Positions 1-6,127 of a DNA stretch of 8,462 nucleotides are shown one piece after another. The DNA lies in assembly GCA_002731985.1 (NCBI GenBank), contig PCCT01000109.1, positions 1 to 8,462 of the forward strand, written 5' to 3'. Under the pieces are notes generated by a model. It was not told the origin of the DNA and did not search any database. It was given only the letters and a program-made list of their open reading frames with translations. Made by a program: the position numbers and the translations under genes. Origin of the DNA: Nitrospinota bacterium. GTDB lineage: Bacteria; Nitrospinota; Nitrospinia; Nitrospinales; VA-1. Within the stretch, counting starts at the first letter, position 1, and each line of letters opens with the position of its first letter.

Positions 1-94
1 GTATTTGGTCAATAGCCTCAGAAAGACATTTGGCTTGGCCGGAGCTCCTGTTCGTTTGATATTCTCAGGGAAGCCTAAGCGGAACAGACAATGA
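1..94 (+). CDS. der: Ribosome-assembly GTPase Der (EngA), C-terminal end only
   Basis: Only the last 30 codons are present (codons from base 2, stop TGA at 92-94); the gene begins outside the window. The visible peptide starts YLVNSLRKTFGLAGAPVRL and ends in a basic tail, KPKRNRQ. This matches the end of the KH-like domain of Der, where a helix of the type 'Y-L-x-N-x-x-R-x-x-F-G' is followed by 'G-x-P-I/V-R-L/I' and a short lysine/arginine tail. From family knowledge, Der has two tandem GTPase domains and acts in assembly of the large (50S) ribosomal subunit. Neither GTPase domain lies in this window, so integrity of the gene cannot be judged. The identification rests on 30 residues, but their pattern is characteristic. 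Confidence 0.82.
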   Translation, partial: YLVNSLRKTFGLAGAPVRLIFSGKPKRNRQ

Positions 95-174
95 CAGAAG
101 AGGATCAATTTAAAAAAAAACGTCCCAACTTCCGGTTTTTGATAGTGCTTGATCCAGTCGTAGCGTGTTTTTAA
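91..174 (+). CDS. Possible 27-codon ORF overlapping the der stop (ATGA)
   Basis: An ATG at 91-93 overlaps the der stop codon as ATGA, a typical arrangement for translational coupling. The predicted peptide begins MTEEDQFKKKRPNFR and continues with a short hydrophobic stretch (FLIVLDPVVACF) before TAA at 172-174. The same frame stays open after that stop for 21 more codons, to TAA at 238-240. The ORF contains a run of nine A (112-120), where a sequencing indel or slippage could occur, but neither alternative frame downstream of the run stays open for long. I do not recognise the peptide. It could be a small coupled protein, the remnant of a longer gene, or chance. Confidence 0.25.
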   Translation: MTEEDQFKKKRPNFRFLIVLDPVVACF

Positions 175-317
175 ACTTTTCCCCTCTTTTATGGAACTAT
201 TTATCACAAAATAAAGATACTTGAAGCCTCCCTCGCTTAATTCTTTTTAAGTCAATGAGTTATACCTTCCTTGTTGTTTTTCGCGTATGAATCTCCATTT
301 TATCTTGTATGTAATGC

Positions 318-346
318 AAAAATAATGTTTGAGATATTATTTTTTT
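318..346 (+). terminator. Possible weak terminator (AT-only hairpin with T run)
   Basis: A perfect 9-bp inverted repeat, AAAAATAAT (318-326) and ATTATTTTT (336-344), encloses a 9-nt loop and runs into seven T (340-346). The stem has no G-C pair, so it would be a weak intrinsic terminator at best for transcripts reading out of der. It overlaps the candidate promoter at 329-356, so one of the two readings may be wrong. Confidence 0.25.
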
Positions 347-356
347 GCCATAGTAT
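329..356 (+). promoter_or_regulatory. Candidate sigma70-type promoter for the EF-G-like gene
   Basis: TTGAGA (329-334) and TAGTAT (351-356) are separated by 16 nt and match the -35 and -10 consensus at five and four of six positions. Transcription would start near base 364 and give a leader of about 150 nt. AT-rich DNA yields such matches by chance, so this is only the best candidate seen. Confidence 0.28.
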
Positions 357-514
357 TAATAAGCTTAAAGCTGATTAGTATTTAATTTGGTTTGCTTCAT
401 GTTTAGGGTTAACCTTGGATGATCGAAAGGAGTATGCTGTATCCTCTGTAATTGAAAGCTAATTATTGATTTTGAGTGGTAAGCTCTTGACTCCTATTTT
501 TCGAGAGGCCTGCG

Positions 515-2617
515 ATGAAACAGTATAAACTTCAGGATATAAGAAATGTTGGCTTGGTTGGACACGGTGGCTCTGGGAAGACTTCTGTTGCAGAAGCCAT
601 TCTTTTTCTATCTGGAGTAAATGACAGGCTGGGGAAGGTAGGTGATGCTTCTTCAGTTATGGATTATGACCAAGATGAGTTACAGCGGGGTCATTCAGTC
701 AATGCTTCTGTTGCTTTTTATGAATGGGATAAAAAGAAGATCAATCTGATTGATACTCCCGGCGACAGTAATTTTATTGCTGATACGCCCGCAAGTCTGA
801 GGGTTGTGGATGGCGCTGTTATCGTCATAAGCGCTGTTGATGGTATCCAGTTTTATACTGAGAAAGTATGGAGCTGGGCCACAGAGCAATCCATCCCCAA
901 AATTATTTTCATCAATAAACTTGACCACGAGCAAGCTGATATCCCATCGGTACTTGAATCTATTAAAAGAAAATTCAAGGTGAATCCTTTGTGCGTTCAT
1001 GTGCCTGTGGGCACCGGAGAAAACTTCTCCGGCGTTGTGGATGTTCTTACCAATAAGTCACATGTCTACCAGAATAATGGATCTGGAAAAAATACTGTCG
1101 GCGCAATTCCTGAAGCCATGACCGATGATGTTAAGCTCAATTTTGCTGAGCTTACTGAATTGGTTGCCGAGGTAGATGACGAATTAACTGAACACTATCT
1201 GGAAAATGGAGAACTCTCTGAGATTGAATTTGATACCGGGCTCAAAAAAGGATTGAAAGAAGGCTTGCTATTGCCTGTGTTTCTCGGTTCTGCTGCGCAG
1301 AATATGGGGATTGATCTTTTGATGAACGCGATTGTTGAATATTTACCCCCACCAGATCAGAGAGCCCCTGTAAAAGGAAAAAATGCAAAAGATGGCTCGG
1401 AGGTTTCTTGTGAGGCAGATCCGGAAGCGCCATTATCTGCGCTTGTGTTTAAAACCGTTGCTGATCCCTATGCGGGCAAGCTGACTCTGTTCAGGGTTTT
1501 TTCTGGATCGCTTAAGGGAGATTCTTCTGTTTATAATGCCACTCAGGATACTCCCGAGCGAGTGGGTCAGCTTTTTCTGATGCAGGGGAAAAAACAGGTC
1601 TCTGTTTCTGAAGTTTCAGCTGGAGATATTGGCACGGTCGCCAAGCTTAAGGTTACGACTACCAGCGATTCTCTATCGACAGAAAATAATCCTGTTCAGT
1701 ATGAAGCCATTTCCTTCCCGAAGCCCGTGTTGACTAAAGCACTTGTTCCAAAAACACGGGCGGACGAAGAAAAAATCAGCAATGCCTTGAAGCGGATTTT
1801 AGAAGAGGATCCCACTCTTAAGGTGGAGCGTAAGGCAGAAAGTCACGAACTTCTTGTCTCGGGTATGGGGCAGGTTCATCTGGATGTTTCCCTGGAGCGT
1901 TTGAAGCGTCGGTTTGCTGTCGAGGTTGATGTTAAAACCCCTATGGTGCCTTATCGAGAAACTATAAGGGGGTCGACAAAGGTTCAGGGAAGATATAAAA
2001 AACAGACTGGCGGACGCGGGCAATTTGGGGATACCTGGATAGAAATTTCTCCACTGAAGAAGGGTGGGGGCTTTGTTTTTGAGGATAATATTGTTGGTGG
2101 ATCCATTCCAAAGACTTATATTCCTGCTGTGGAGAAGGGGATTCAAGAGGCAATGGCCGAAGGGGTTATCGCGCACTATCCTATTGTTGACGTCAAGATC
2201 CGCCTCTATGACGGCTCTTATCATGATGTCGACTCCTCAGAAATGGCTTTTAAAATAGCGGGGTCCATGGGATTTAAAAAAGGTATGCCCGACTGTCGGC
2301 CTGTCCTTTTGGAACCTGTAATGATAATGGATATTGTTGTTCCCAGTGAATTTGTCGGGGATATTATGGGAGACCTTAATTCTAAACGCGGAAAAATTAT
2401 GGGAATCGACGCAGATGTTGATAACCAGAATATTCGTGCGCAGGTACCCATGGCCGAGGTGCTTAATTATTCCGCTGACATTAACTCGATGACCAGCGGC
2501 AGGGGGGTATTTTCAATGGAGTTCGATCACTATGATGATGTGCCGGAACATCTTAAAGCCAAAATTATAGAAAACGCCCAGAGACAACGGGATGAATTGA
2601 GTAAGGAAAAATCCTGA
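515..2617 (+). CDS. fusA2: Elongation factor G-like translational GTPase (EF-G2 type)
   Basis: A 700-residue protein with the full five-domain EF-G layout. The GTPase motifs are P-loop GHGGSGKT (16-23), DTPGD (80-84), NKLD (134-137) and GSA (258-260). Domain II spans about 305-385, domain III about 400-470 and domains IV-V the rest, with the very conserved GSYHDVDSSE segment at the domain IV tip. His570 there corresponds to the tip histidine that EF-G inserts in the decoding centre. Two G-domain features are unusual for canonical EF-G: the switch II His of DTPGH is Asp84, and the switch I segment reads RGHSVNAS instead of RGITI(T). Family knowledge places such proteins among the second EF-G paralogs, usually found beside a canonical FusA in the str operon, although none is visible here. 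The ATG at 515 is the first in-frame start after a TGA at 488, with GAGAGG (503-508) six bases before it. IHF-alpha follows after 53 nt without a terminator. The fusA2 symbol is a paralog label inferred from the switch residues. Confidence 0.93.
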   Translation: MKQYKLQDIRNVGLVGHGGSGKTSVAEAILFLSGVNDRLGKVGDASSVMDYDQDELQRGHSVNASVAFYEWDKKKINLIDTPGDSNFIADTPASLRVVDGAVIVISAVDGIQFYTEKVWSWATEQSIPKIIFINKLDHEQADIPSVLESIKRKFKVNPLCVHVPVGTGENFSGVVDVLTNKSHVYQNNGSGKNTVGAIPEAMTDDVKLNFAELTELVAEVDDELTEHYLENGELSEIEFDTGLKKGLKEGLLLPVFLGSAAQNMGIDLLMNAIVEYLPPPDQRAPVKGKNAKDGSEVSCEADPEAPLSALVFKTVADPYAGKLTLFRVFSGSLKGDSSVYNATQDTPERVGQLFLMQGKKQVSVSEVSAGDIGTVAKLKVTTTSDSLSTENNPVQYEAISFPKPVLTKALVPKTRADEEKISNALKRILEEDPTLKVERKAESHELLVSGMGQVHLDVSLERLKRRFAVEVDVKTPMVPYRETIRGSTKVQGRYKKQTGGRGQFGDTWIEISPLKKGGGFVFEDNIVGGSIPKTYIPAVEKGIQEAMAEGVIAHYPIVDVKIRLYDGSYHDVDSSEMAFKIAGSMGFKKGMPDCRPVLLEPVMIMDIVVPSEFVGDIMGDLNSKRGKIMGIDADVDNQNIRAQVPMAEVLNYSADINSMTSGRGVFSMEFDHYDDVPEHLKAKIIENAQRQRDELSKEKS

Positions 2618-2655
2618 TTTGTTTTCGTATTTGAATAAAGGTTTCCTATTTTATT

Positions 2656-2660
2656 GGAGG
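2656..2660 (+). promoter_or_regulatory. Ribosome binding site fixing the TTG start of ihfA
   Basis: GGAGG lies 10 nt before the TTG at 2671. The nearby ATG at 2681 is out of frame with the IHF protein, and no in-frame ATG precedes the conserved part of the protein. The TTG is therefore the best supported start. Confidence 0.65.
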
Positions 2661-2670
2661 CAATTTAGTT

Positions 2671-2997
2671 TTGAAAAATAATGAATTACAGGGCACAGTT
2701 GTTAAAGCAGACTTGGTGGACCGGGTTTATGAAAAGGTAGGGTTCACTCGTCAGGAGGCTGTGGAGGCGGTTGAAATTCTTTTTAAGGAGATTAAGTCGG
2801 TTCTAGCCAAAGGCGAAGATGTCCGTATTACCGGATTTGCGGGGTTCCATTTAAAAGATAAGAATGCACGGAATGCCAGAAACCCACGAACGGGCGAGCC
2901 TATACGTATTCGCTCCAGAAGAGTTTTAACTTTCAAACCGAGTCAACAATTATTGGACTCCACCAACCGGTCATTGTATGAGTCCCAAAATTCCTGA
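2671..2997 (+). CDS. ihfA: Integration host factor subunit alpha (HU/IHF family)
   Basis: A 108-residue DNA-bending protein of the HU/IHF fold. The N-terminal helices (about 11-48) are followed by the strand [12 protein letters not shown], and the DNA-intercalating beta arm holds NPRTGE (71-76), with Pro72 at the position that wedges into DNA. The arm then returns through [15 protein letters not shown]. The ARNPRTGE and RRVLTF wording is closer to IHF-alpha than to HU. IHF normally works as an alpha/beta heterodimer and makes sharp bends at promoters, recombination sites and replication origins; no beta subunit gene lies in the window. The start is TTG with GGAGG 10 nt upstream. An N-terminal extension of about seven residues and a short polar tail make it slightly longer than the usual 95-100 residues. 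The last 20 nt overlap the MerR-like gene, an arrangement often seen in deltaproteobacteria-like genomes. Confidence 0.92.
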   Translation: MKNNELQGTVVKADLVDRVYEKVGFTRQEAVEAVEILFKEIKSVLAKGEDVRITGFAGFHLKDKNARNARNPRTGEPIRIRSRRVLTFKPSQQLLDSTNRSLYESQNS

Positions 2998-3334
2998 TAA
3001 GCTGTTTTTTAAAATTGGTGAAGTTGCAGAATTGGCCAGTGTGGAACAACATGTTTTACGCTACTGGGAAGATGAGTTTGACACGCTCCAACCCAATAAA
3101 AACAGGTCGGGTCAGAGGCTGTATGAGAAGAAGGATGTTGAACTGATTCTTGAAATCCAACGGCTACTGTATTCCGAGAAATATACTATTGCTGGCGCAA
3201 AAAAGAGACTCAAGGAGAGCAAGAATAAAAGAGCTCAGTTATCGCTTGGATTTGATCGGGAGTCTTTTTTGGATCAGAAAAAGAAGGTCGTTTCGGAGTT
3301 GGATTCTATTCTAAAAATTATTGGTGATGGTTAA
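2978..3334 (+). CDS. Small MerR-family transcriptional regulator
   Basis: A 118-residue protein with a MerR-type winged helix-turn-helix: [22 protein letters not shown] (about 10-31) is the recognition HTH, and [23 protein letters not shown] (42-64) is the wing and following helix. A further helix with [12 protein letters not shown] (69-80) completes the DNA-binding region. The remainder (95-115) is short, charged and probably a coiled coil for dimerisation. There is no cysteine and no drug-binding domain, so it is unlikely to be a metal sensor or a BmrR-like sensor; the inducer is unknown. The ATG lies inside the end of ihfA (20-nt overlap) without its own clear Shine-Dalgarno sequence, which suggests translational coupling. 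A strong terminator follows 35 nt after the stop, so this is the last gene of the unit. Confidence 0.9.
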   Translation: MSPKIPDKLFFKIGEVAELASVEQHVLRYWEDEFDTLQPNKNRSGQRLYEKKDVELILEIQRLLYSEKYTIAGAKKRLKESKNKRAQLSLGFDRESFLDQKKKVVSELDSILKIIGDG

Positions 3335-3369
3335 GGCGGTGGCATATTAACTGATGTCGATCTAAGCAT

Positions 3370-3409
3370 TAAAAATCCTCCCCGAAGAATTTTACGGGGA
3401 GGATTTTTA
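3370..3409. terminator. Bidirectional intrinsic terminator
   Basis: A perfect 15-bp inverted repeat (3370-3384 with 3395-3409) encloses a 10-nt loop. The stem is GC-rich near the loop (CCTCCCCG / CGGGGAGG) and ends in A5 on the left and T5 on the right, so each strand has hairpin plus U tract. It lies between the convergent MerR-like gene (ending 3334) and the Prx-like gene (ending 3424) and can end both transcripts. Confidence 0.93.
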
Positions 3410-3423
3410 GTTTACGGCTTGAA

Positions 3424-3897
3424 TCAACCAAATGCTTTTTGAGCAACGCCGACTAGAGCGTCAACTGTACGGCACCCTAAGAGGTCAGCGGTCTCGCGGT
3501 TTACTTCATTTCCGTCGGCATCAACAGCGATAACCGCCCTGTGCAGGTAGCGGCTACGGACTCCATCCAATTGCAGGCTGTTGGCTTTAGCAAATTCCAG
3601 ATCGGGGTCCTGGAAAAGGTTGGGGAGTCCTCGACCAGCATTACTTAAAATGTCGGTCCCCACTACCACAATCACTTCATCAGCACCAGCCCCCTTAAAT
3701 TTATCCATGTTGTCTTTGACCTGGTCGAATTCCTTGTTGCAAAATCCGCCGGCACCCGGAAGGGTGATGATGAGTCGCTTGCCACTGAATTCTCCTATGG
3801 ACAGGTTTTGCTCCAAAGCTGTGGATGCGGCGTTCTCTACGCTCCATTCTGGATTTAGTCTAATTAATTTAACGTCGATTCCTGGCAACTGCGCCAT
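3424..3897 (-). CDS. Thiol-peroxidase/peroxiredoxin-like (redoxin) protein with altered active site
   Basis: A 157-residue protein with a thioredoxin-fold redoxin pattern: strand GKRLIITLPGAGGFC (39-53), helix FDQVKDNMDKFKGAGA, strand DEVIVVVGTD (73-82), then DPDLEFAKANSLQL, and RAVIAVDADGNEV (120-132), which resembles the last strands of Tpx/Prx5 enzymes. In these families the peroxidatic cysteine follows P-x-x-x-T-x-x-C; here Pro47 and Cys53 are present, but the loop is one residue shorter and the Thr is missing. A second cysteine, Cys142, is too close to the C-terminus to fit the usual Tpx resolving position. It may be a diverged peroxidase, a thiol oxidoreductase or a non-catalytic member. 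There is no signal peptide, so it should be cytoplasmic. AGGAGGGAG lies 5 nt upstream of the ATG, a very strong ribosome binding site that suggests high expression. It is divergent from the metallopeptidase gene and ends near a shared terminator. Confidence 0.72.
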   Translation of the reverse strand: MAQLPGIDVKLIRLNPEWSVENAASTALEQNLSIGEFSGKRLIITLPGAGGFCNKEFDQVKDNMDKFKGAGADEVIVVVGTDILSNAGRGLPNLFQDPDLEFAKANSLQLDGVRSRYLHRAVIAVDADGNEVNRETADLLGCRTVDALVGVAQKAFG

Positions 3898-4105
3898 AAA
3901 AACTCCCTCCTCGTTGGTAATGGGCTCAATAATCTCTTATTAAGATGTGGCAGATAGTGGAAAGGTGCAAAAAATATCACTATATTTATCTTTTGGTATT
4001 TTGGCTAATGGGTTGTGTTAATAGGGGCAATATTGTTTGGTCGCATTTGAAATAGCCATCTGTTACTCTGAGAATAATTAATATTTTTATTCGGGTTCTT
4101 AATTT
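3898..4105. promoter_or_regulatory. Divergent intergenic region with candidate operator
   Basis: This 208-bp stretch separates the start of the Prx-like gene (- strand) from that of the metallopeptidase gene (+ strand) and should carry both promoters. Visible elements are the Shine-Dalgarno sequence for the left gene (3903-3911), the palindrome CTTATTAAG (3935-3943), and an inverted repeat ATAGTG (3954-3959) / CACTAT (3978-3983) with an 18-nt spacer. None matches an operator I can name. Confidence 0.45.
4047..4075 (+). promoter_or_regulatory. Candidate promoter for the exported metallopeptidase-like gene
   Basis: TTGAAA (4047-4052) lies 17 nt before GAGAAT (4070-4075), with AATAAT overlapping at 4073-4078. 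Transcription would start about 25 nt before the ATG at 4106, giving a very short leader that lacks a Shine-Dalgarno match. The match is modest. Confidence 0.25.
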
Positions 4106-5701
4106 ATGCGACTAATTTATAAAATTATTTGTTTGTCCTTTTCCTTTGTTCTGGCTGGTGGAGGGGGGCTGTATGCTCAGGATTCTGCTTCCTCTAAACG
4201 TCCTTTTTATGAATATAAAGGGAATTATGGTGAGCAACTCGACAAGATAAAGTCCAAATTCAAAGATGCTTTTGGTTATGACGTGGTTGATATGGGGCGA
4301 AGCTGGACGCCGACTGAGGTTGAAGCTCTGCACCTGGCATTCAATCAGCTTCCTCCCACGTTTTATGAGATTTCTGATCTGAAAGCTTTGTATCGGCTGG
4401 ATAATATTGTGCTGGGTCCCGGACAAGGTACTACCGATGATATTCCTGCAGCTACGCTCCCGGCATTTTCCACAATTTATGAGAAGACCACTAGATCTTA
4501 CAAAGTATTTGTGGAGAAAAAAGACCTTCGGGTTGAGTTTTACAATCCACTTTTTTATGAGGATCGGTCGGCGCTGATCAACATCATTCAACATGAGATG
4601 GCTCATGCGTTTGATATGGCCAATGGATTTCTCAGTTTTTCGGATGAATGGATTTCGTTATCAAAATTCAGAGTGCTTCATATTTTCCCATTGGATGGGA
4701 ATAGAGAAAGTGATTCCATATATTCACTGATTAACGACTCTGTAGTGGATAACTACGCCCCTGTTTCAACACGTAATCTTCCTACCTATTCACGTCAGAA
4801 TCCGCAGGAAGATTTTGCGAACTCAGTGACTGCCTACATTCATTATCCTTATTTTCGATTCACTCACCCTTCGAGGTATAAATTTCTTAAAAAAAATGTA
4901 TTCGCTGGTAAAGAATACTTTCTCGAGGACTCTACAGTGAGTAGTCTGAAGGAAAAGATTAGCTCGGACCTGGGTGATGCCTTGGCTAAAGGGGCTTGGG
5001 ACGATGTTCGCAATATCTTTATTGAACTGGGGCGAGGATATTATCCTGATTTGGAGAAAAAGATTATTAGTCGGATACAGGAGGCACTTGGTACAACTTC
5101 CGTTTCACAGGAAAAGGATCGAATTCTTGGTTTGGGGACATGTTATTTAATGCAACCAGAAGGTCTGGAACTGAGGAAAGAGCTTATCCGCGCGCGTCGT
5201 GTTTCGGTAAAGGAATTTCTTAAGGACCCAAGGTGTTTTCGCATAGCGCGTGATTATTTTGAAAAAAATCTATCCAAATGGCCTCCTTCCAATCTCTACT
5301 TTTATCAAGACGGTGGAATGAGTCACCTGCAATTTACTGATCCTGTTCTTGGCACTGCTCACCTCCGTGGGTTTGATACGGAATACGCATGGAGGATTTT
5401 TGTTGTTGGAGGGAGCAAAAAGCCGCTAGCCACGGGCAAGCACAATGTCGATGAGGGAGGAAACGGTTCCGTTCGGATTGATCTGATGAAAAGTGCTGAC
5501 AAAAATTTTGAATTTCCGGCAGGTAAAGTTCTTAGAATTGAGTTAGGGGTAAAGCGGATTCATCCGCGCACGTTCAAAATAATTGAATCTGAAAAAACAG
5601 GTATCCAGTTCGTCGTTCAGCCCTGGTTTCGTTATATCGGACCCCAACCACCAGCCATCAGAGTGACCGTACCGTTCAACTCGCCAAGGGTTTTTCATTG
5701 A
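4106..5701 (+). CDS. Exported putative zinc metallopeptidase (HExxH), family not identified
   Basis: A 531-residue protein with a signal peptide: basic start MRLIYK, hydrophobic core ICLSFSFVLA, and probable cleavage after Ala24 (LYA/Q). There is no lipobox, so it is likely periplasmic or secreted. His163-Glu-Met-Ala-His167 is a zinc-binding HExxH within the longer pattern HEMAHAFD. About 70 residues later comes PQEDFANSVTAY (233-244), where Glu235 (or Asp236) is a good candidate for the third zinc ligand. The spacing and the 'HExxHxxD ... E-x-F-A' pattern recall gluzincin-like families such as MtfA or the anthrax lethal-factor-like domain, but I cannot assign one. The C-terminal part (about 390-531) appears beta-rich and has no recognised domain. 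The ATG is the first start after an in-frame TAA at 4100, without a clear Shine-Dalgarno sequence. The gene ends one base from the convergent DUF1566-type gene. Substrate and role are unknown. Confidence 0.8.
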   Translation: MRLIYKIICLSFSFVLAGGGGLYAQDSASSKRPFYEYKGNYGEQLDKIKSKFKDAFGYDVVDMGRSWTPTEVEALHLAFNQLPPTFYEISDLKALYRLDNIVLGPGQGTTDDIPAATLPAFSTIYEKTTRSYKVFVEKKDLRVEFYNPLFYEDRSALINIIQHEMAHAFDMANGFLSFSDEWISLSKFRVLHIFPLDGNRESDSIYSLINDSVVDNYAPVSTRNLPTYSRQNPQEDFANSVTAYIHYPYFRFTHPSRYKFLKKNVFAGKEYFLEDSTVSSLKEKISSDLGDALAKGAWDDVRNIFIELGRGYYPDLEKKIISRIQEALGTTSVSQEKDRILGLGTCYLMQPEGLELRKELIRARRVSVKEFLKDPRCFRIARDYFEKNLSKWPPSNLYFYQDGGMSHLQFTDPVLGTAHLRGFDTEYAWRIFVVGGSKKPLATGKHNVDEGGNGSVRIDLMKSADKNFEFPAGKVLRIELGVKRIHPRTFKIIESEKTGIQFVVQPWFRYIGPQPPAIRVTVPFNSPRVFH

Positions 5702-5702
5702 T

Positions 5703-6125
5703 TCAGGTCAGGGTTCGCACCAGTCGTACGCACATGTTCATATTGGCGTATTTGGAGGGCCACACTTTGACTCCGTCTTCGAATTGAATGACGAGGGCTG
5801 AAGAATCTTTTTCTACAATAGTCCATGTGGTTCCACCCGATCCTGATTTAAATATTGGGTCAAGATAAATTTCGTCTCCATATTTATCTGTGTTTTTGCT
5901 TTTGAGATCGAACAGGCTCCAAGCCTCTTCTTCGTTGGGATAACGCCATTCCTCTGATCCTGCAAATCTTTGAATATTGGTGATCGTGGTATAGTCCTGG
6001 CACTTGAACCAGTTTTGCCATTTTTGGTTATCCTGAAATGAGTCTGTTTCTTTCCAGATCAATTTCATTTTCAGGTCTGTTATCGTACCATTGCCATTAT
6101 TTTTGAATCGTGTACTGTCTGTCAT
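5703..6125 (-). CDS. DUF1566 / Lcl C-terminal-domain protein
   Basis: A 140-residue protein consisting almost entirely of one DUF1566 (Lcl) domain. The diagnostic features are RFKNNGNGTITD (6-17) followed by LIWKE with Trp24, then Cys42 about 17 residues before EWRYPNEEEAWSLFD (59-73, the usual 'dWRLPt..EL.sL.d' motif), TTWT (99-102), and the closing CVRLVR (132-137). Cys42 and Cys132 sit where members often have paired cysteines. In other bacteria these domains occur mostly in exported or surface proteins, some linked to adhesion. This copy lacks any signal peptide, which leaves its location uncertain. Its ATG lies 2 nt after the stop of the aldehyde dehydrogenase gene, so the two are almost certainly cotranscribed and probably coupled. 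Its specific function is unknown. Confidence 0.82.
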   Translation of the reverse strand: MTDSTRFKNNGNGTITDLKMKLIWKETDSFQDNQKWQNWFKCQDYTTITNIQRFAGSEEWRYPNEEEAWSLFDLKSKNTDKYGDEIYLDPIFKSGSGGTTWTIVEKDSSALVIQFEDGVKVWPSKYANMNMCVRLVRTLT

Positions 6126-6127
6126 GA

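Larger units (their letters stand above)
175..514 (+). other. Gene-free leader region before the EF-G-like gene
   Basis: About 340 nt of AT-rich DNA between the short ORF after der and the EF-G-like gene, with no recognisable gene on either strand. It holds an AT-only hairpin with a T run (318-346), a candidate sigma70-type promoter (329-356), an imperfect 11-nt direct repeat AAAGCTRATTA (367-377 and 455-465) and a 10-codon ORF (419-451). An AAAGGAG stretch (426-432) resembles a Shine-Dalgarno sequence but has no start codon at normal distance. No riboswitch class or structured RNA was recognised. The length is more than a minimal promoter needs, so regulation in the leader is possible but unsupported. 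Confidence 0.5.

Noticed and set aside
1..243. Open frame on the - strand across the der end and downstream region, with peptide wording that looks protein-like
   Set aside because: It has no ATG, only a possible GTG at 207, no ribosome binding site, and runs antisense through the clear Der C-terminus. It is in complementary register with the + strand mini-ORF, so it is probably a shadow.
361..372. Short palindrome around AAGCTT as an operator
   Set aside because: Five-base arms around one base in AT-rich DNA are expected by chance, and no second copy with matching geometry was seen.
1799..2224. 141-codon ORF on the - strand inside the EF-G-like gene
   Set aside because: It lies wholly within the conserved domains III-IV of the EF-G-like protein and its peptide shows no domain pattern.
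3581..3943. 120-codon ORF on the + strand opposite the Prx-like gene
   Set aside because: The - strand frame has the redoxin pattern and a strong Shine-Dalgarno sequence; the + strand peptide is low-complexity and unrecognisable.
4112..4606. 164-codon ORF on the - strand opposite the metallopeptidase start
   Set aside because: The + strand frame carries a signal peptide and an HExxH site, while this frame has neither a domain nor a plausible ribosome binding site.
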